From an uncultured Pseudomonadota bacterium (lineage in GTDB: Bacteria; Pseudomonadota; Alphaproteobacteria; RF32; CAG-239): a stretch of DNA of 36,373 nucleotides. Location: contig CASFRM010000018.1 in NCBI GenBank assembly GCA_949297185.1, forward strand, positions 1 through 36,373. Reading direction: 5' to 3'. The notes under the pieces were generated by a model. It was not told the DNA's origin. It worked only from the letters and a program-made list of their open reading frames with translations, and did not search any database. Positions 24,928 through 32,857 of the stretch are shown here, in pieces; the first letter of the stretch is position 1; every line of letters begins with the position of its first letter. A program made the position numbers and the translations under genes.

Positions 24928-25512
24928 ATGAAGCTTGTTGCTATTACCGGTTCAATAGGATGCGGAAAAACTACCTTGGCAAATATTGTAAGGGGTCTTG
25001 GTTATGCCGTGTATGATGTAGATGCTTGGGTAAGAAAAATATATAATAATAAAAGTTTTTTGTCAGAACTTGAAAAATTGTTTCCGGAAAGTGTGAAAAA
25101 CGGAGTTGCTGATAAGAGGTATCTCAGAAATATAGTGTTTTCTGATAAGGAAAAATTAAAAAAATTAGAAAATATTATATATCCTATTCTTAATGCTAAA
25201 ATAAAAAATATTATAAATAAAAAAGCTAAAGATAATTATGTGGCATTTTTGGATATTGCGTTGCTATTTGAGAAAAATTGGGATAAATATTGCGATATTA
25301 TAATATTGGCAGATGTTGATTATAACATTCAAAAACAACGAGTTATGAAAAGAGATAATGTATCGGCAGAAGATTTTGATAAAATAAATAATGCTCAAAT
25401 GAGTAATAGTTATAAAAAGTATTTGTCTGATATTGTAATTGACACAAATAAGCCTTTTAATATTCTTAAGGTGGAATTAATTAATATCATAAAAGATTTG
25501 GAAGAAAATTAA
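24928..25512 (+). CDS. coaE: dephospho-CoA kinase
   Basis: Last enzyme of coenzyme A synthesis: ATP-dependent phosphorylation of the 3'-hydroxyl of dephospho-CoA. P-loop GSIGCGKT spans residues 8-15. The DVDAWVRKIY segment, IYPILNAK and LDIALLFEKNWDKYCD are family hallmarks. The ATG at 24928 follows a GGTGG ribosome site; an in-frame TTG at 24910 is less likely. At 194 residues it is normal. The stop and the dnaQ start overlap (TAATG). First rightward gene from the proposed origin; coaE-dnaQ is a conserved alphaproteobacterial pair, usually preceded by maf, which here is at 30810 instead. Confidence 0.94.
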   Translation: MKLVAITGSIGCGKTTLANIVRGLGYAVYDVDAWVRKIYNNKSFLSELEKLFPESVKNGVADKRYLRNIVFSDKEKLKKLENIIYPILNAKIKNIINKKAKDNYVAFLDIALLFEKNWDKYCDIIILADVDYNIQKQRVMKRDNVSAEDFDKINNAQMSNSYKKYLSDIVIDTNKPFNILKVELINIIKDLEEN

Positions 25513-26201
25513 TGGTAAGAGAAATTGTTTTTGATACGGAAACTACTGGATTTGAATATGCAAAAGGGCATAGACTTATAGAAATAGGTGCGGTTGAACT
25601 TATTAACCATCTGCCAACCGGTAAAACTTTTCATCAATATATAAATCCGGAAAGAGAAGTTCCTGAAGATGCGGTTAAAGTGCACGGTCTTACTTATGAA
25701 ATATTAAAAGATTATCCTACTTTTGATAAAGTTGCCGATAAGTGGTTGGAGTTTATCGGTGATGATAAGTTAGTGGCGCATAATGCTTCTTTTGATATGA
25801 ATTTTGTTAATTATGAGTTGAAACAAATTAATAAAAGGCAAATGTCTTGGGATAATTGTATCGATACTTTGGAAATTGCCAGAGCTATGTTTCCAGGGGC
25901 AAGATGTAGTCTTGATGCTTTGTGTAAAAGATTTGAGATTGACAATAGTGCTCGTACTTTTCACGGAGCTTTGCTTGATGCTCAGCTTTTGTCTGAAGTT
26001 TATCTTGAGTTGCTCGGCGGAAAAGAGCCTAGTTTGTTATTGGATGCCAAAAAACAACAGAATAAAATTAATATTGTAAAAGAAGATAATAAAAGTAATA
26101 ATTTCAGAGAGCCAAGAGTTTTTAATGTTGATGAAAATTTTGAAGAACAGCATCGGCAGTTTTTGGAAAAAAATGTAAAAAATCCAATTTGGAATCTTTG
26201 A
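25512..26201 (+). CDS. dnaQ: DNA polymerase III epsilon subunit (3'-5' proofreading exonuclease)
   Basis: DEDDh-family exonuclease that proofreads for the replicative polymerase. Catalytic residues visible: Asp8 and Glu10 (FDTETTG), Asp95 (HNASFDMNF), His151 and Asp156 (HGALLDAQLL). After the exonuclease domain (about 1-175) a polar linker leads to a C-terminal tail that would contact the alpha polymerase subunit. The 229 residues are typical for alphaproteobacteria. The start is coupled to the coaE stop by one overlapping base. Confidence 0.95.
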   Translation: MVREIVFDTETTGFEYAKGHRLIEIGAVELINHLPTGKTFHQYINPEREVPEDAVKVHGLTYEILKDYPTFDKVADKWLEFIGDDKLVAHNASFDMNFVNYELKQINKRQMSWDNCIDTLEIARAMFPGARCSLDALCKRFEIDNSARTFHGALLDAQLLSEVYLELLGGKEPSLLLDAKKQQNKINIVKEDNKSNNFREPRVFNVDENFEEQHRQFLEKNVKNPIWNL

Positions 26202-26268
26202 TTTTTCTTGATTTTTAGCTAATTTTTAATTAAAATCCCGCTGTTTGTGTTAACAGAAGGATATTGAT

Positions 26269-26940
26269 GTGGTTTTAGGTAAAAATATTGTCATTTATGA
26301 TTTGGATGATACTTTGTATAATAAAACAGAGTATTTTGCCGATATTCTCGATACCGTAATGGCTGAGGCTTTAGTATATGATCTAGGGCTTGATATGGAT
26401 GTTGAAAAAGCTAAAAAATTGGTTACGGAATCATATAAAGTATATCGTGACGGTGGTGAGATTTTTTATCAAAATTACAGTATAAAACCTAAAGATTTGT
26501 TTATTGCTTATCATAAAAGAAAGCCGGTGGAAAAGATTGTTCCTTATGATAATTTGTTGGAAAAAATAGAAAAGGTTCCGGCTGAGCAATATGTGTTTAC
26601 GGCAAGTGATCGTTACGCTTCGGAGAAAATTCTTAAACATCTTGGATTGTACGAATTTTTTAAGGATAGATATTATTCGGTGGAAGATTTTGGTGTTTAT
26701 AAAAAGAATGAAAATTCAAATGTTTATAAAGAATTTTGCAAAAAAATTAATGTGAAACCGGAAGATTGCGTGTTTGTTGATGATAGCTATTCTAACCTTG
26801 AGTTTGCTAAAGAGGCCGGTATGACAACGGTTAGAATTTATTATCATAATAATTCAACAAAAGATAAAACTTTTATTGATTATGCTTACAAAGGTATAGA
26901 AAGCTTTTTGGAAGATGTTTTGAACGGGAGAGCTTCTTAG
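26269..26940 (+). CDS. HAD-family pyrimidine 5'-nucleotidase-like phosphatase
   Basis: HAD-superfamily hydrolase resembling the SDT1/pyrimidine 5'-nucleotidase group. Motif I is D11-L-D13-D-T-L-Y. A helical cap follows, with YQNYSIKPKDLF. Motif II is VFTASD (Thr111), and motif IV is VFVDDS (171-172). A nucleotide monophosphate substrate is inferred from family. The start is GTG at 26269, preceded by an AGAAGGA ribosome site; an out-of-frame ATG overlaps it. Its stop shares a TTAG tetramer with the convergent HExxH gene. Confidence 0.78.
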   Translation: MVLGKNIVIYDLDDTLYNKTEYFADILDTVMAEALVYDLGLDMDVEKAKKLVTESYKVYRDGGEIFYQNYSIKPKDLFIAYHKRKPVEKIVPYDNLLEKIEKVPAEQYVFTASDRYASEKILKHLGLYEFFKDRYYSVEDFGVYKKNENSNVYKEFCKKINVKPEDCVFVDDSYSNLEFAKEAGMTTVRIYYHNNSTKDKTFIDYAYKGIESFLEDVLNGRAS

Positions 26941-27602
26941 TTTTTTTGGCAAAGTTTGCTCTCGAATTTGTAATTTTGGGGATTATCAAGTCTTTGTTGT
27001 TGTTTGATAATCTCTTTTTTTATGTAATTTACTAGTGGAAGTAGCTTTTGGTTAAATTCTACGGTCATTTGTGAAATTTTTTCTTTGTTGTTATCTAGCG
27101 TGCCGGTTTTCATTGGGGGGATTTTTTTCGATAATTTCTCGGCTGCATCCTTAAATAAGGGAAGATAATATTCTAGAGTTGCGACATTTATTTGGTGATG
27201 TACTTGTTCATGGTATAATACGACATTGTATTCGCAGCTTCCTGCTTGTAGTTCTTTCGAAAGGTAAATTGTCGGGTTGGTCAAACCTAAAAATAATTTT
27301 ATTTTTGCAGGTATTATACAATATGTTTTTTCATCAACTTTAACTGCTTCAGCTTCCAGCGAGACATCAAAGTCTATATTTACCGTTGATAAACCTGATG
27401 CAAAAAGACCGTGTTCGATACTGTTTAATTGTTCTGCTAAAGCTGATATTTCTTCTTTGTTTTTATCGTATATTCCGGTTAGTTTGCCAAAAGAAGATGT
27501 TAATTCTATTTCAGGGGTTATTTGCAAAGACGAACAATCTGCCGCAAAAACCGAGCGGCTTAAAAAAATTAAATTTGTTAATATAAAAAAAATCTTTTTC
27601 AT
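26937..27602 (-). CDS. secreted protein with an HExxH metal-binding motif
   Basis: I do not recognise a named family. The signal peptide is about residues 1-20 (MKKIFFILTN... ending VFA), so the protein is probably periplasmic. An HEQVH motif (His131 to His135) follows a hydrophobic VVLY, as in zinc metallopeptidases, with a further His136. After it comes a long, charged helical region to the end (221 residues). Cysteines at 23, 95, 123 and near the C terminus could form disulfides. A third zinc ligand is not obvious, so peptidase activity is a guess. It is divergent from the next small gene and convergent with the HAD gene. Confidence 0.6.
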   Translation of the reverse strand: MKKIFFILTNLIFLSRSVFAADCSSLQITPEIELTSSFGKLTGIYDKNKEEISALAEQLNSIEHGLFASGLSTVNIDFDVSLEAEAVKVDEKTYCIIPAKIKLFLGLTNPTIYLSKELQAGSCEYNVVLYHEQVHHQINVATLEYYLPLFKDAAEKLSKKIPPMKTGTLDNNKEKISQMTVEFNQKLLPLVNYIKKEIIKQQQRLDNPQNYKFESKLCQKN

Positions 27603-27635
27603 AATAGAATATTGTTATCGGTTAATTGTTAATTT

Positions 27636-28037
27636 ATGGTTATGAAAATGCGAAAAATTTTGTTACTTGTGTTTTTGTTGTTGGTTTATCAATTAGCTTA
27701 TGCAAGGTATGTGCGTCAATTAAAGGAACCTGATTTTTTTATTCCGGAATCAGATAAAATGCATAAAGTGGAGAAATTGCCCGATAGTAAAAAATATATT
27801 GCATATGACAGGGAAATAAATAAACCGGATTATATAAAAAAATATGATGTTTATCTGTCAAATCTAAAAAAGTTTGCAGATAGCGGTGAATTGGTGATAG
27901 ATAACAATATAGCGGTTGATATTGCTAAAATGGCAACCGGAGATGTGTTTGTGGTTGAGGCAGAATCTGTGCAAAATATAGAAACGCAAGAGTATAAAAA
28001 TTTCTATACTTTGATTGATGAATTGTCTGAAAATTAA
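27636..28037 (+). CDS. small secreted protein of unknown function
   Basis: No family recognised. The N terminus (MRKILLLVFLLLVYQLAYA) is a signal peptide. The mature part is about 110 residues, charged and rich in Lys, Asp and Tyr, with no cysteine and no repeat. ATG codons at 27636, 27642 and 27648 are all possible starts and no strong ribosome site separates them. The stop codon overlaps that of the convergent lipoprotein gene (TTAA at 28034-28037). It lies only 33 bases from the divergent HExxH gene, so the two may share a control region. Confidence 0.55.
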   Translation: MVMKMRKILLLVFLLLVYQLAYARYVRQLKEPDFFIPESDKMHKVEKLPDSKKYIAYDREINKPDYIKKYDVYLSNLKKFADSGELVIDNNIAVDIAKMATGDVFVVEAESVQNIETQEYKNFYTLIDELSEN

Positions 28038-28501
28038 AACTCTACGGCGTACATATCAATTATCTGCCATTTGGAATCGTAGTTCTTCATGACATATATG
28101 ATGTTTCCGTTGCATAGACCAAACCAACTACCATTACATGAGCTTTTGGTATGTACTTCTACAGCTCCGTCTTCGCGGGGTTTTAACTTTGTTATCTGGT
28201 ATGATTGAAATGTAGGTCTTTGTAGAGTTTCATCTTGCATAAATATAAATGAAGGCAATACTTCTTTGTTTTCGGCACATTCAGCCAGATTGGGGTTAAT
28301 GGTACATTTAACGGCTAAATTTATAGTGCATACAATCTCAGAAGAATTATTACAGCCTTCGGCTAAATCATCGGAGGAAAAAGAAAAAACTGTTTCTTTA
28401 TCCAAAGTTTGGTTGGCTTGTGCTGTTTTTTCGGCGGTGGTATCTTCTTTTGAGCAAGCAGCAAGCATTATTAATAAAACGGAGAGAAGAAATTTTTTCA
28501 T
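28034..28501 (-). CDS. lipoprotein of unknown function
   Basis: The signal sequence MKKFLLSVLLIMLAAC carries a lipobox L-A-A-C (Cys16), so the protein is probably membrane-anchored. The mature part has several cysteines (CNNSSEIVCTINLAVKC, ...LAEC..., SSCNGSWFGLC) that look disulfide-bonded, and ends with a beta-rich WQIIDMYAVEF. No family recognised. It is 155 residues long and lies ten bases after the outer-membrane barrel gene, likely in one leftward transcript. Confidence 0.6.
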   Translation of the reverse strand: MKKFLLSVLLIMLAACSKEDTTAEKTAQANQTLDKETVFSFSSDDLAEGCNNSSEIVCTINLAVKCTINPNLAECAENKEVLPSFIFMQDETLQRPTFQSYQITKLKPREDGAVEVHTKSSCNGSWFGLCNGNIIYVMKNYDSKWQIIDMYAVEF

Positions 28502-28511
28502 TTTTTATTCC

Positions 28512-29045
28512 TTAGAAAACATATTTTAAATTAAGTGAAAATTCAGATATATGATCAATGTTATCTAATTTGTCGGTTAAAATATAACGTCCCAGAGCTC
28601 TTACGGCTATATTATCAGTAATTTTATATTGTAAACCGCCACCCATGCGATAACCAAGTCCCCAATCTTTATTATCTTTGCCAAACTCATATCCTGAAAT
28701 ACCTAAGGTGGCAAATGGAGCTATTCTTTGTTCACAACCGAGGGGTAGATATGTATAGGTGTCAAGACCATATGCGTAGAAATCAGTGCTTATTTTATTT
28801 CCATCAATAACCTTGTGCCAGGTCGTGCTTTGTTGATAAAATACTTCGGTGCCAAAATATTTATTGTATTCGCTTCCTACAAAAGCAGTGTAAGAGTTCA
28901 TATTGATGTTGGTTGGTGTTGCTTTGTAGTTAATGTGGTCAGCAGCGTAACCAATACCAACATAAGGTCTGTATTCAAGTGCAGAAGCTTCTTGAGATAT
29001 GGTAGCGATCGTAAATAAACTTAAAAATGTAAAAAATTTCTTCAT
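28512..29045 (-). CDS. outer-membrane beta-barrel protein, OmpA/Opa-like
   Basis: The signal peptide is about residues 1-22 (ending EASA). The remaining 155 residues alternate polar and hydrophobic in strands such as YRPYVGIGYAADHINY, FATLGISGYEF and LGYRMGGGLQYKIT. The protein ends in Phe (LKYVF), as required for BAM-dependent insertion. This fits an eight-stranded barrel of the OMP_b-brl type found in Rickettsiales and other alphaproteobacteria. Ligand or adhesion role is unknown. Upstream, 29046-29173 holds palindromic AT-rich elements shared with the divergent prepilin-like gene. Confidence 0.7.
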   Translation of the reverse strand: MKKFFTFLSLFTIATISQEASALEYRPYVGIGYAADHINYKATPTNINMNSYTAFVGSEYNKYFGTEVFYQQSTTWHKVIDGNKISTDFYAYGLDTYTYLPLGCEQRIAPFATLGISGYEFGKDNKDWGLGYRMGGGLQYKITDNIAVRALGRYILTDKLDNIDHISEFSLNLKYVF

Positions 29046-29084
29046 TTTAATCTCCAGATAAGAAAGATATATTTGCCTTTGGCA

Positions 29085-29144
29085 ATATTATATATATAAT
29101 ATATTGGTAAATGTAAAATAAAAAACAATATATTTATTGTTTTT
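29085..29144. repeat. AT-only palindromes between divergent surface-protein genes
   Basis: An 18-bp perfect palindrome, ATATTATATATATAATAT (29085-29102), is followed by a 10-bp inverted repeat, AAAAACAATA (29121-29130) with TATTGTTTTT (29135-29144). They lie between the outer-membrane barrel gene (-) and the prepilin-like gene (+). They could be operator sites or an RNA stem in the leader; low complexity makes any function uncertain. Confidence 0.4.
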
Positions 29145-29173
29145 ATGATGAATGTTTTGGCAGAGGAGTTATT

Positions 29174-29776
29174 ATGTCCGGAGTAAATAAAGTAAATCAG
29201 TCCGGTGCAACGATGATTGAAGCTATTGCCGTTATAGCTATCGCTATTATGCTTGGAGTATCTGTTATTTCTTTGATAAACAGCATATATTCCATATTTA
29301 CACAAAATATGGTTGCAGATGAAGTAAGAGATTTGCAAAAAGCTATTTCAGATATTTATAGGTTTGATGGAAATTATAGCGCATTGGGTAGCAGTGAAGA
29401 TAGTGCGGCTTCATATTTGTGTAACAATAAAATAGCTCCGTTTCAGATGTGTGTTAGAGGAAAGTTAAAAAGCAGGAGCGGTGGAGAGGTTTCTGTAAAA
29501 GTTTATAATGATGATATAAGCGACCAAGATGATAAATATGAAGTTGTTTTTACCGGTTTAAGCAGAAAAACTTGTGTTAATGCCGTGCAAATTAATTGGG
29601 ACAAAGGACAAAGATCTGTTGTTTATGCAATGGTTGTAAATAGTGATAACAGTAAAACGGTATGGCAATCAAAAAATGCAACGGATGAAAAATATACTTT
29701 TCCTGTTTCTACTAGTGTGGCAATGGAGTTATGCAAAAAAGAACATGATAATACTATCCAATATGTCTTCTATTAG
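29174..29776 (+). CDS. type IV prepilin-like protein (PilS/class III signal type)
   Basis: The N terminus has a short polar leader, then SGATMIEAIAVIAIAIMLGV. This is a prepilin-peptidase-type site (cleavage after Gly, Glu five residues on) followed by the hydrophobic polymerisation helix of type IVb pilins. The rest (about residues 40-200) is a globular head with Cys at about 78, 89, 131 and 187, enough for disulfides near the C terminus. I see no pilus ATPase, secretin or prepilin peptidase here, so the assembly machine must be elsewhere. A pseudopilin of a secretion system is the alternative. It precedes the fliX-like gene by 11 bases. Confidence 0.7.
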   Translation: MSGVNKVNQSGATMIEAIAVIAIAIMLGVSVISLINSIYSIFTQNMVADEVRDLQKAISDIYRFDGNYSALGSSEDSAASYLCNNKIAPFQMCVRGKLKSRSGGEVSVKVYNDDISDQDDKYEVVFTGLSRKTCVNAVQINWDKGQRSVVYAMVVNSDNSKTVWQSKNATDEKYTFPVSTSVAMELCKKEHDNTIQYVFY

Positions 29777-29787
29777 GAGTAAAAAAT

Positions 29788-30210
29788 TTGATTAAGATAG
29801 ATGACTTAGCTAAAACTAATGAATTGTCTAAAAGTAAAGGAGTAAAGAAAACTTACTCCGGTGAGAGTTTTGCTGATTATCTTAGAACAGGCAGCACTTC
29901 TCAGGCCGAGAATTTGCAACATACTGCAGCAATGACTTCTGCAGACGCTATATTTGCCGCACAGATGGTTAGTGACGAAGAAGAAAGGCAAAAAAGAAAT
30001 AAGTTGGTCAAAAAAGGTAATGATTTGCTGGATAGTTTGGAAGATATCAGGCAATCGCTGTTAGTGGGTGAAATTGATAAAGACAAGTTAATTAATATTT
30101 CAAGGCTTGTTAAACAAAAAGATACAGAAACAAATGACCCTAAGTTGCAAGAAATTATACAAGAAATTGAATTAAGGGTTGAGGTGGAATTGGCAAAACT
30201 TACAAGATAG
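29788..30210 (+). CDS. fliX: FliX-like flagellar assembly regulator
   Basis: Resembles the alphaproteobacterial class II flagellar assembly regulator FliX, which in Caulobacter links flagellar assembly to the activator FlbD. Visible family pattern: a disordered N terminus with GESFADYL, then DAIFAAQMV, RNKLVKKGNDLLDSLEDIRQSLL (about 70-91), and the ending DPKLQEIIQEIELRVEVELAKL (about 117-138). It is 140 residues long. The start is TTG at 29788, chosen because AGGAG lies eight bases upstream. No other flagellar gene is in the window, so a working flagellum cannot be claimed. Probably co-transcribed with the prepilin-like gene. Confidence 0.72.
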   Translation: MIKIDDLAKTNELSKSKGVKKTYSGESFADYLRTGSTSQAENLQHTAAMTSADAIFAAQMVSDEEERQKRNKLVKKGNDLLDSLEDIRQSLLVGEIDKDKLINISRLVKQKDTETNDPKLQEIIQEIELRVEVELAKLTR

Positions 30211-30309
30211 AATTAGCAAAGGAAAAAGCGATAATTTTTCTTGAATTTTTATTTGTTTATTATATCTTGAGTAAAAATTTTTATAATTGTTTTTTAAGGA
30301 GTTGGAATA

Positions 30310-30735
30310 ATGGACAGTGCCGTTTCTTTGCCGCCGGATTACAAACCTTCGGAAAATGAAGAATATATGAATGAAATGCAATTGGAGTATTTCAGACAGA
30401 AGTTGTTGGAATGGAAAAAGTCTTTGATCGGTCAATCTATGGATACATTGGATGAGTTGAAGCAGGGTGGCCTTAATCAACCCGATCAGATTGACAGAGC
30501 TTCTTTGGAATCAGATAAAGCTTTGGAATTGAGAACCCGTGACAGAGCCAGAAAATTGATTTCAAAAATTGATGAGGCTTTGAAAAGAATTGAAGATAAG
30601 ACTTATGGATATTGCGAAGAAACAGGTGATCCTATCGGACTTGAAAGACTTGAGGTAAGACCTGTTGCAACTTTGTCAATCGAAGCTCAAGAACGTCATG
30701 AAAGAATGGAAAAAACTTACGACGACGAAGTGTAG
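30310..30735 (+). CDS. dksA: DksA-type RNA polymerase-binding transcription factor
   Basis: Secondary-channel factor that, with ppGpp, adjusts transcription at rRNA and amino-acid promoters. The coiled coil (about 25-98) carries the tip acidic residues Asp59 and Asp62 and Ala64 (DQIDRAS), matching E. coli Asp71/Asp74/Ala76. The C-terminal globular part keeps the zinc-finger sequence frame but only one of four cysteines: Cys102, Thr105, Ser123 and Ala126. This matches the cysteine-poor DksA known from other alphaproteobacteria, expected to be zinc-independent. AAGGAG precedes the ATG. The gene ends at a strong terminator and looks monocistronic. Confidence 0.93.
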   Translation: MDSAVSLPPDYKPSENEEYMNEMQLEYFRQKLLEWKKSLIGQSMDTLDELKQGGLNQPDQIDRASLESDKALELRTRDRARKLISKIDEALKRIEDKTYGYCEETGDPIGLERLEVRPVATLSIEAQERHERMEKTYDDEV

Positions 30736-30749
30736 TTTTTATTAAAGTT

Positions 30750-30787
30750 AAGGGTTTTTAGTTTTTTGCTAAAAACCCTTTTTGTTT
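30750..30787 (+). terminator. intrinsic terminator after dksA
   Basis: A 12-bp perfect stem (AAGGGTTTTTAG at 30750-30761 with CTAAAAACCCTT at 30769-30780) is followed by TTTGTTTTT. It separates dksA from maf. Confidence 0.93.
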
Positions 30788-30809
30788 TTAAATAAATGGG
30801 ATTTGTTTT

Positions 30810-31376
30810 ATGAAAAATTTTATTTTGGCATCACAATCGCCGCAGAGAATAGCTTTGCTTAAGCAAATAGGTTTTGAACCAAAAAAAATTGAGCCTGCTG
30901 ATATAGATGAAACACCTAAAAAAGATGAAAAAGCCAGTCAGTATGTTAAAAGAATGGCAAGAGAAAAAGCTTTGGCCGTAGCTGAGAAAAACTGCGGTGA
31001 AGTAATTCTGGCTTCTGATACGGTAGTGGTGTGCAATAATAAAATAATTCAAAAATCTAAAAATGATGAAGAACAGGCGGATGTTATGCGCTTGCTTTCC
31101 GGAAAAAGCCACAGAGTTTTAACTGCGGTGTGTGTGGTTGATAAAAATAAAAAGGTAGCTATCAGATTAAATACTACCAAAATAAAAATGAAACATATGT
31201 CAGAAAAAGAAGTTAGGGACTATGTTGCTTCAAAAGAATGGGTTGGATGTGCCGGATATAAAATAGAAGGATGCTTGGCTGCTTTGGTTTTGAATATGAA
31301 CGGATCTTACAGCGGAGTGGTTGGTTTGCCTTTGTATGAAGCTAAATCTTTGTTAAACGGAGCCGGAGTAAATTGA
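30810..31376 (+). CDS. maf: Maf-family nucleoside triphosphate pyrophosphatase
   Basis: House-cleaning pyrophosphatase that hydrolyses non-canonical nucleotides; overproduction can inhibit septum formation. Signature LASQSPQR (6-13; most members have SPRR), SDTVV with the catalytic Asp70 (69-73), and a late GSYSGVVGLPLYE. The 188 residues are typical. In other alphaproteobacteria maf precedes rng and yacG after infA; here dksA and a terminator precede it. The stop lies just before the rng start, so maf-rng-yacG is one operon. Confidence 0.92.
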   Translation: MKNFILASQSPQRIALLKQIGFEPKKIEPADIDETPKKDEKASQYVKRMAREKALAVAEKNCGEVILASDTVVVCNNKIIQKSKNDEEQADVMRLLSGKSHRVLTAVCVVDKNKKVAIRLNTTKIKMKHMSEKEVRDYVASKEWVGCAGYKIEGCLAALVLNMNGSYSGVVGLPLYEAKSLLNGAGVN

Positions 31377-31378
31377 TA

Positions 31379-32530
31379 ATGATTGATAAGATAGTGGTTG
31401 AAGAAAAAGGTTCGGTTAAAAAAATTGCCGGATTGTGTGATGGAAATTTGGTAGAATTTGTAGTCAGTGATAAAAATAATGCCGGTGAGGGGGATATTTT
31501 TATCGGTAAGATAGTAAAAAAAATTAAGACCGCTAATAATCACGAAGGATATTTTGTTAATATCGGTGATGAAAAAGAAGCTTTTATCAATGCCACAGAA
31601 AGAGATTTGGAAGATTTGCGCGCCAATGAGGGGCAAGACATTATAGTACAGGTTATACAAGAAAAAAGAGCTGAAAAAGGGGCTAAATTGTCGAGATTTT
31701 TGCAACTGGCAGGGCAGTATGTGGTTTTTTGCCCATATGGTTGTGAAATTCAAATCTCAAGCAAAATTGCAGATGAAGAAAAAAGAGATAAACTTTTTGA
31801 ATGGGCTTCGGATAATTTGGGCGAGGGTGGTTGGATTGTAAGAACCGATGCAGCAGTGGTTGATTTTGATAAAATTCTTGCTGAAAGCAAGGAATTGGAA
31901 AATGTTTTTGCCGATATTATAGGTAAAGCAAAAAATGCAAAAGCTCCCGAAAAATTGTTTTGCCGAGATAATGCTTTGAATGAGATGATAAATCGTAATA
32001 TAAGCTTTTTGCAAAGGGTAGTAGTTAATTCACATTTGCTTGAAGACGAGCTTAAAGAAAAAGTTGATGTTGAGTATGACCCGAAAGCCTTTGAAAATGC
32101 CGGAATCGATGAAATGATTGGGGCGGCTTTGGCAAAAGTTGTAAAGCTTAAATGCGGTGGAAGAATCATTATAGAAGAAACCAAAGCTTTTGTTGCCATA
32201 GATGTTGACAGTGGTGACGGGTGTTTGCAAGGAAATGTCGGGCTTTTAAATAAAGAAGCGGCGGAAGAGATTGCCAGACAGATAATTTTAAGAAATTTAT
32301 CGGGTAAAATAGTTATAGATTTTGCCGGAATTACCGATTTTAAGTTTTTGCGAAACATTATTGAAACTTTGAACAACGGCTTGGCCGATGATCCTATGAA
32401 AGCAAATGTTTTGGGCTTAACCAGAGCCGGAAATGTTGAAATTATAAGATCAAGAAGAAGGCCGACTTTGGCAGATTTGTTTACCGAAGAATGCGCATCT
32501 TGCAGAGGAACGGGGAGAGTGGAAAAATGA
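31379..32530 (+). CDS. rng: ribonuclease E/G family protein
   Basis: Endoribonuclease of the RNase E/G family in the short alphaproteobacterial form. It has an S1 RNA-binding domain (about 38-100, GDIFIGKIV to QVIQEK) and an RNase-H-like catalytic core. Acidic metal ligands are in FVAIDVDSG (Asp275, Asp277) and IVIDFAGI (Asp314). A C-terminal CASC (Cys372, Cys375) corresponds to the zinc-link. There is no long degradosome scaffold tail, so it is RNase G-like rather than RNase E. I use ATG at 31379 (383 residues); TTG at 31373 is in frame but overlaps maf. The stop overlaps the yacG start (ATGA). Confidence 0.92.
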   Translation: MIDKIVVEEKGSVKKIAGLCDGNLVEFVVSDKNNAGEGDIFIGKIVKKIKTANNHEGYFVNIGDEKEAFINATERDLEDLRANEGQDIIVQVIQEKRAEKGAKLSRFLQLAGQYVVFCPYGCEIQISSKIADEEKRDKLFEWASDNLGEGGWIVRTDAAVVDFDKILAESKELENVFADIIGKAKNAKAPEKLFCRDNALNEMINRNISFLQRVVVNSHLLEDELKEKVDVEYDPKAFENAGIDEMIGAALAKVVKLKCGGRIIIEETKAFVAIDVDSGDGCLQGNVGLLNKEAAEEIARQIILRNLSGKIVIDFAGITDFKFLRNIIETLNNGLADDPMKANVLGLTRAGNVEIIRSRRRPTLADLFTEECASCRGTGRVEK

Positions 32531-32715
32531 AATGTCCGATTTGTAAAAAAGAAGTTGAAGATATGAAATATCGTCCCTTTTGCTCAAAAAGATGTGCCGA
32601 TATTGATTTGGGAAATTGGTTTAACGAAAAATATAAGTTTGAAGCAACGGAAGTTGATGAAGAAGATATGGTAGAGCTTGAAAAACTGGGCGATGGCAAT
32701 AAAGAGCAAGAATAA
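32527..32715 (+). CDS. yacG: DNA gyrase inhibitor YacG
   Basis: Small zinc protein that binds GyrB and inhibits DNA gyrase. Zinc ligands are Cys3, Cys6, Cys19 and Cys23, and [17 protein letters not shown] is the family signature. It is 62 residues long. The start ATG overlaps the rng stop; longer in-frame extension into rng has no family similarity. The C terminus is strongly acidic ([14 protein letters not shown]). Last gene of the maf-rng-yacG operon. Confidence 0.93.
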   Translation: MKCPICKKEVEDMKYRPFCSKRCADIDLGNWFNEKYKFEATEVDEEDMVELEKLGDGNKEQE

Positions 32716-32857
32716 TTATAGTCACTTAGAGTTTGCAAAAAATTTATCTAAACTAAGAAAAAATTAACCTTTTGTTAAATAGAATCGAGAAGACGGAATG
32801 GCAAGTAGAGCGATTCTGTCTTGAGGTTTTGTTGTGGGTAAAAGCAAAAGGAACGAT

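Noticed and set aside
30241-30287. Possible dksA promoter with TATAAT at 30282-30287
   Set aside because: No -35 element at acceptable spacing, and in such AT-rich DNA the hexamer alone is weak evidence.
31750-32376. Open frame of 208 codons on the - strand opposite rng
   Set aside because: Serine- and leucine-rich product of reversed AT-rich coding sequence; rng motifs on the + strand are unambiguous.
32781-32817. Inverted repeat AGAATCG ... CGATTCT upstream of the glycosyltransferase gene
   Set aside because: Seven-base arms with a 23-base gap and no T tract; too weak to call a terminator or operator.
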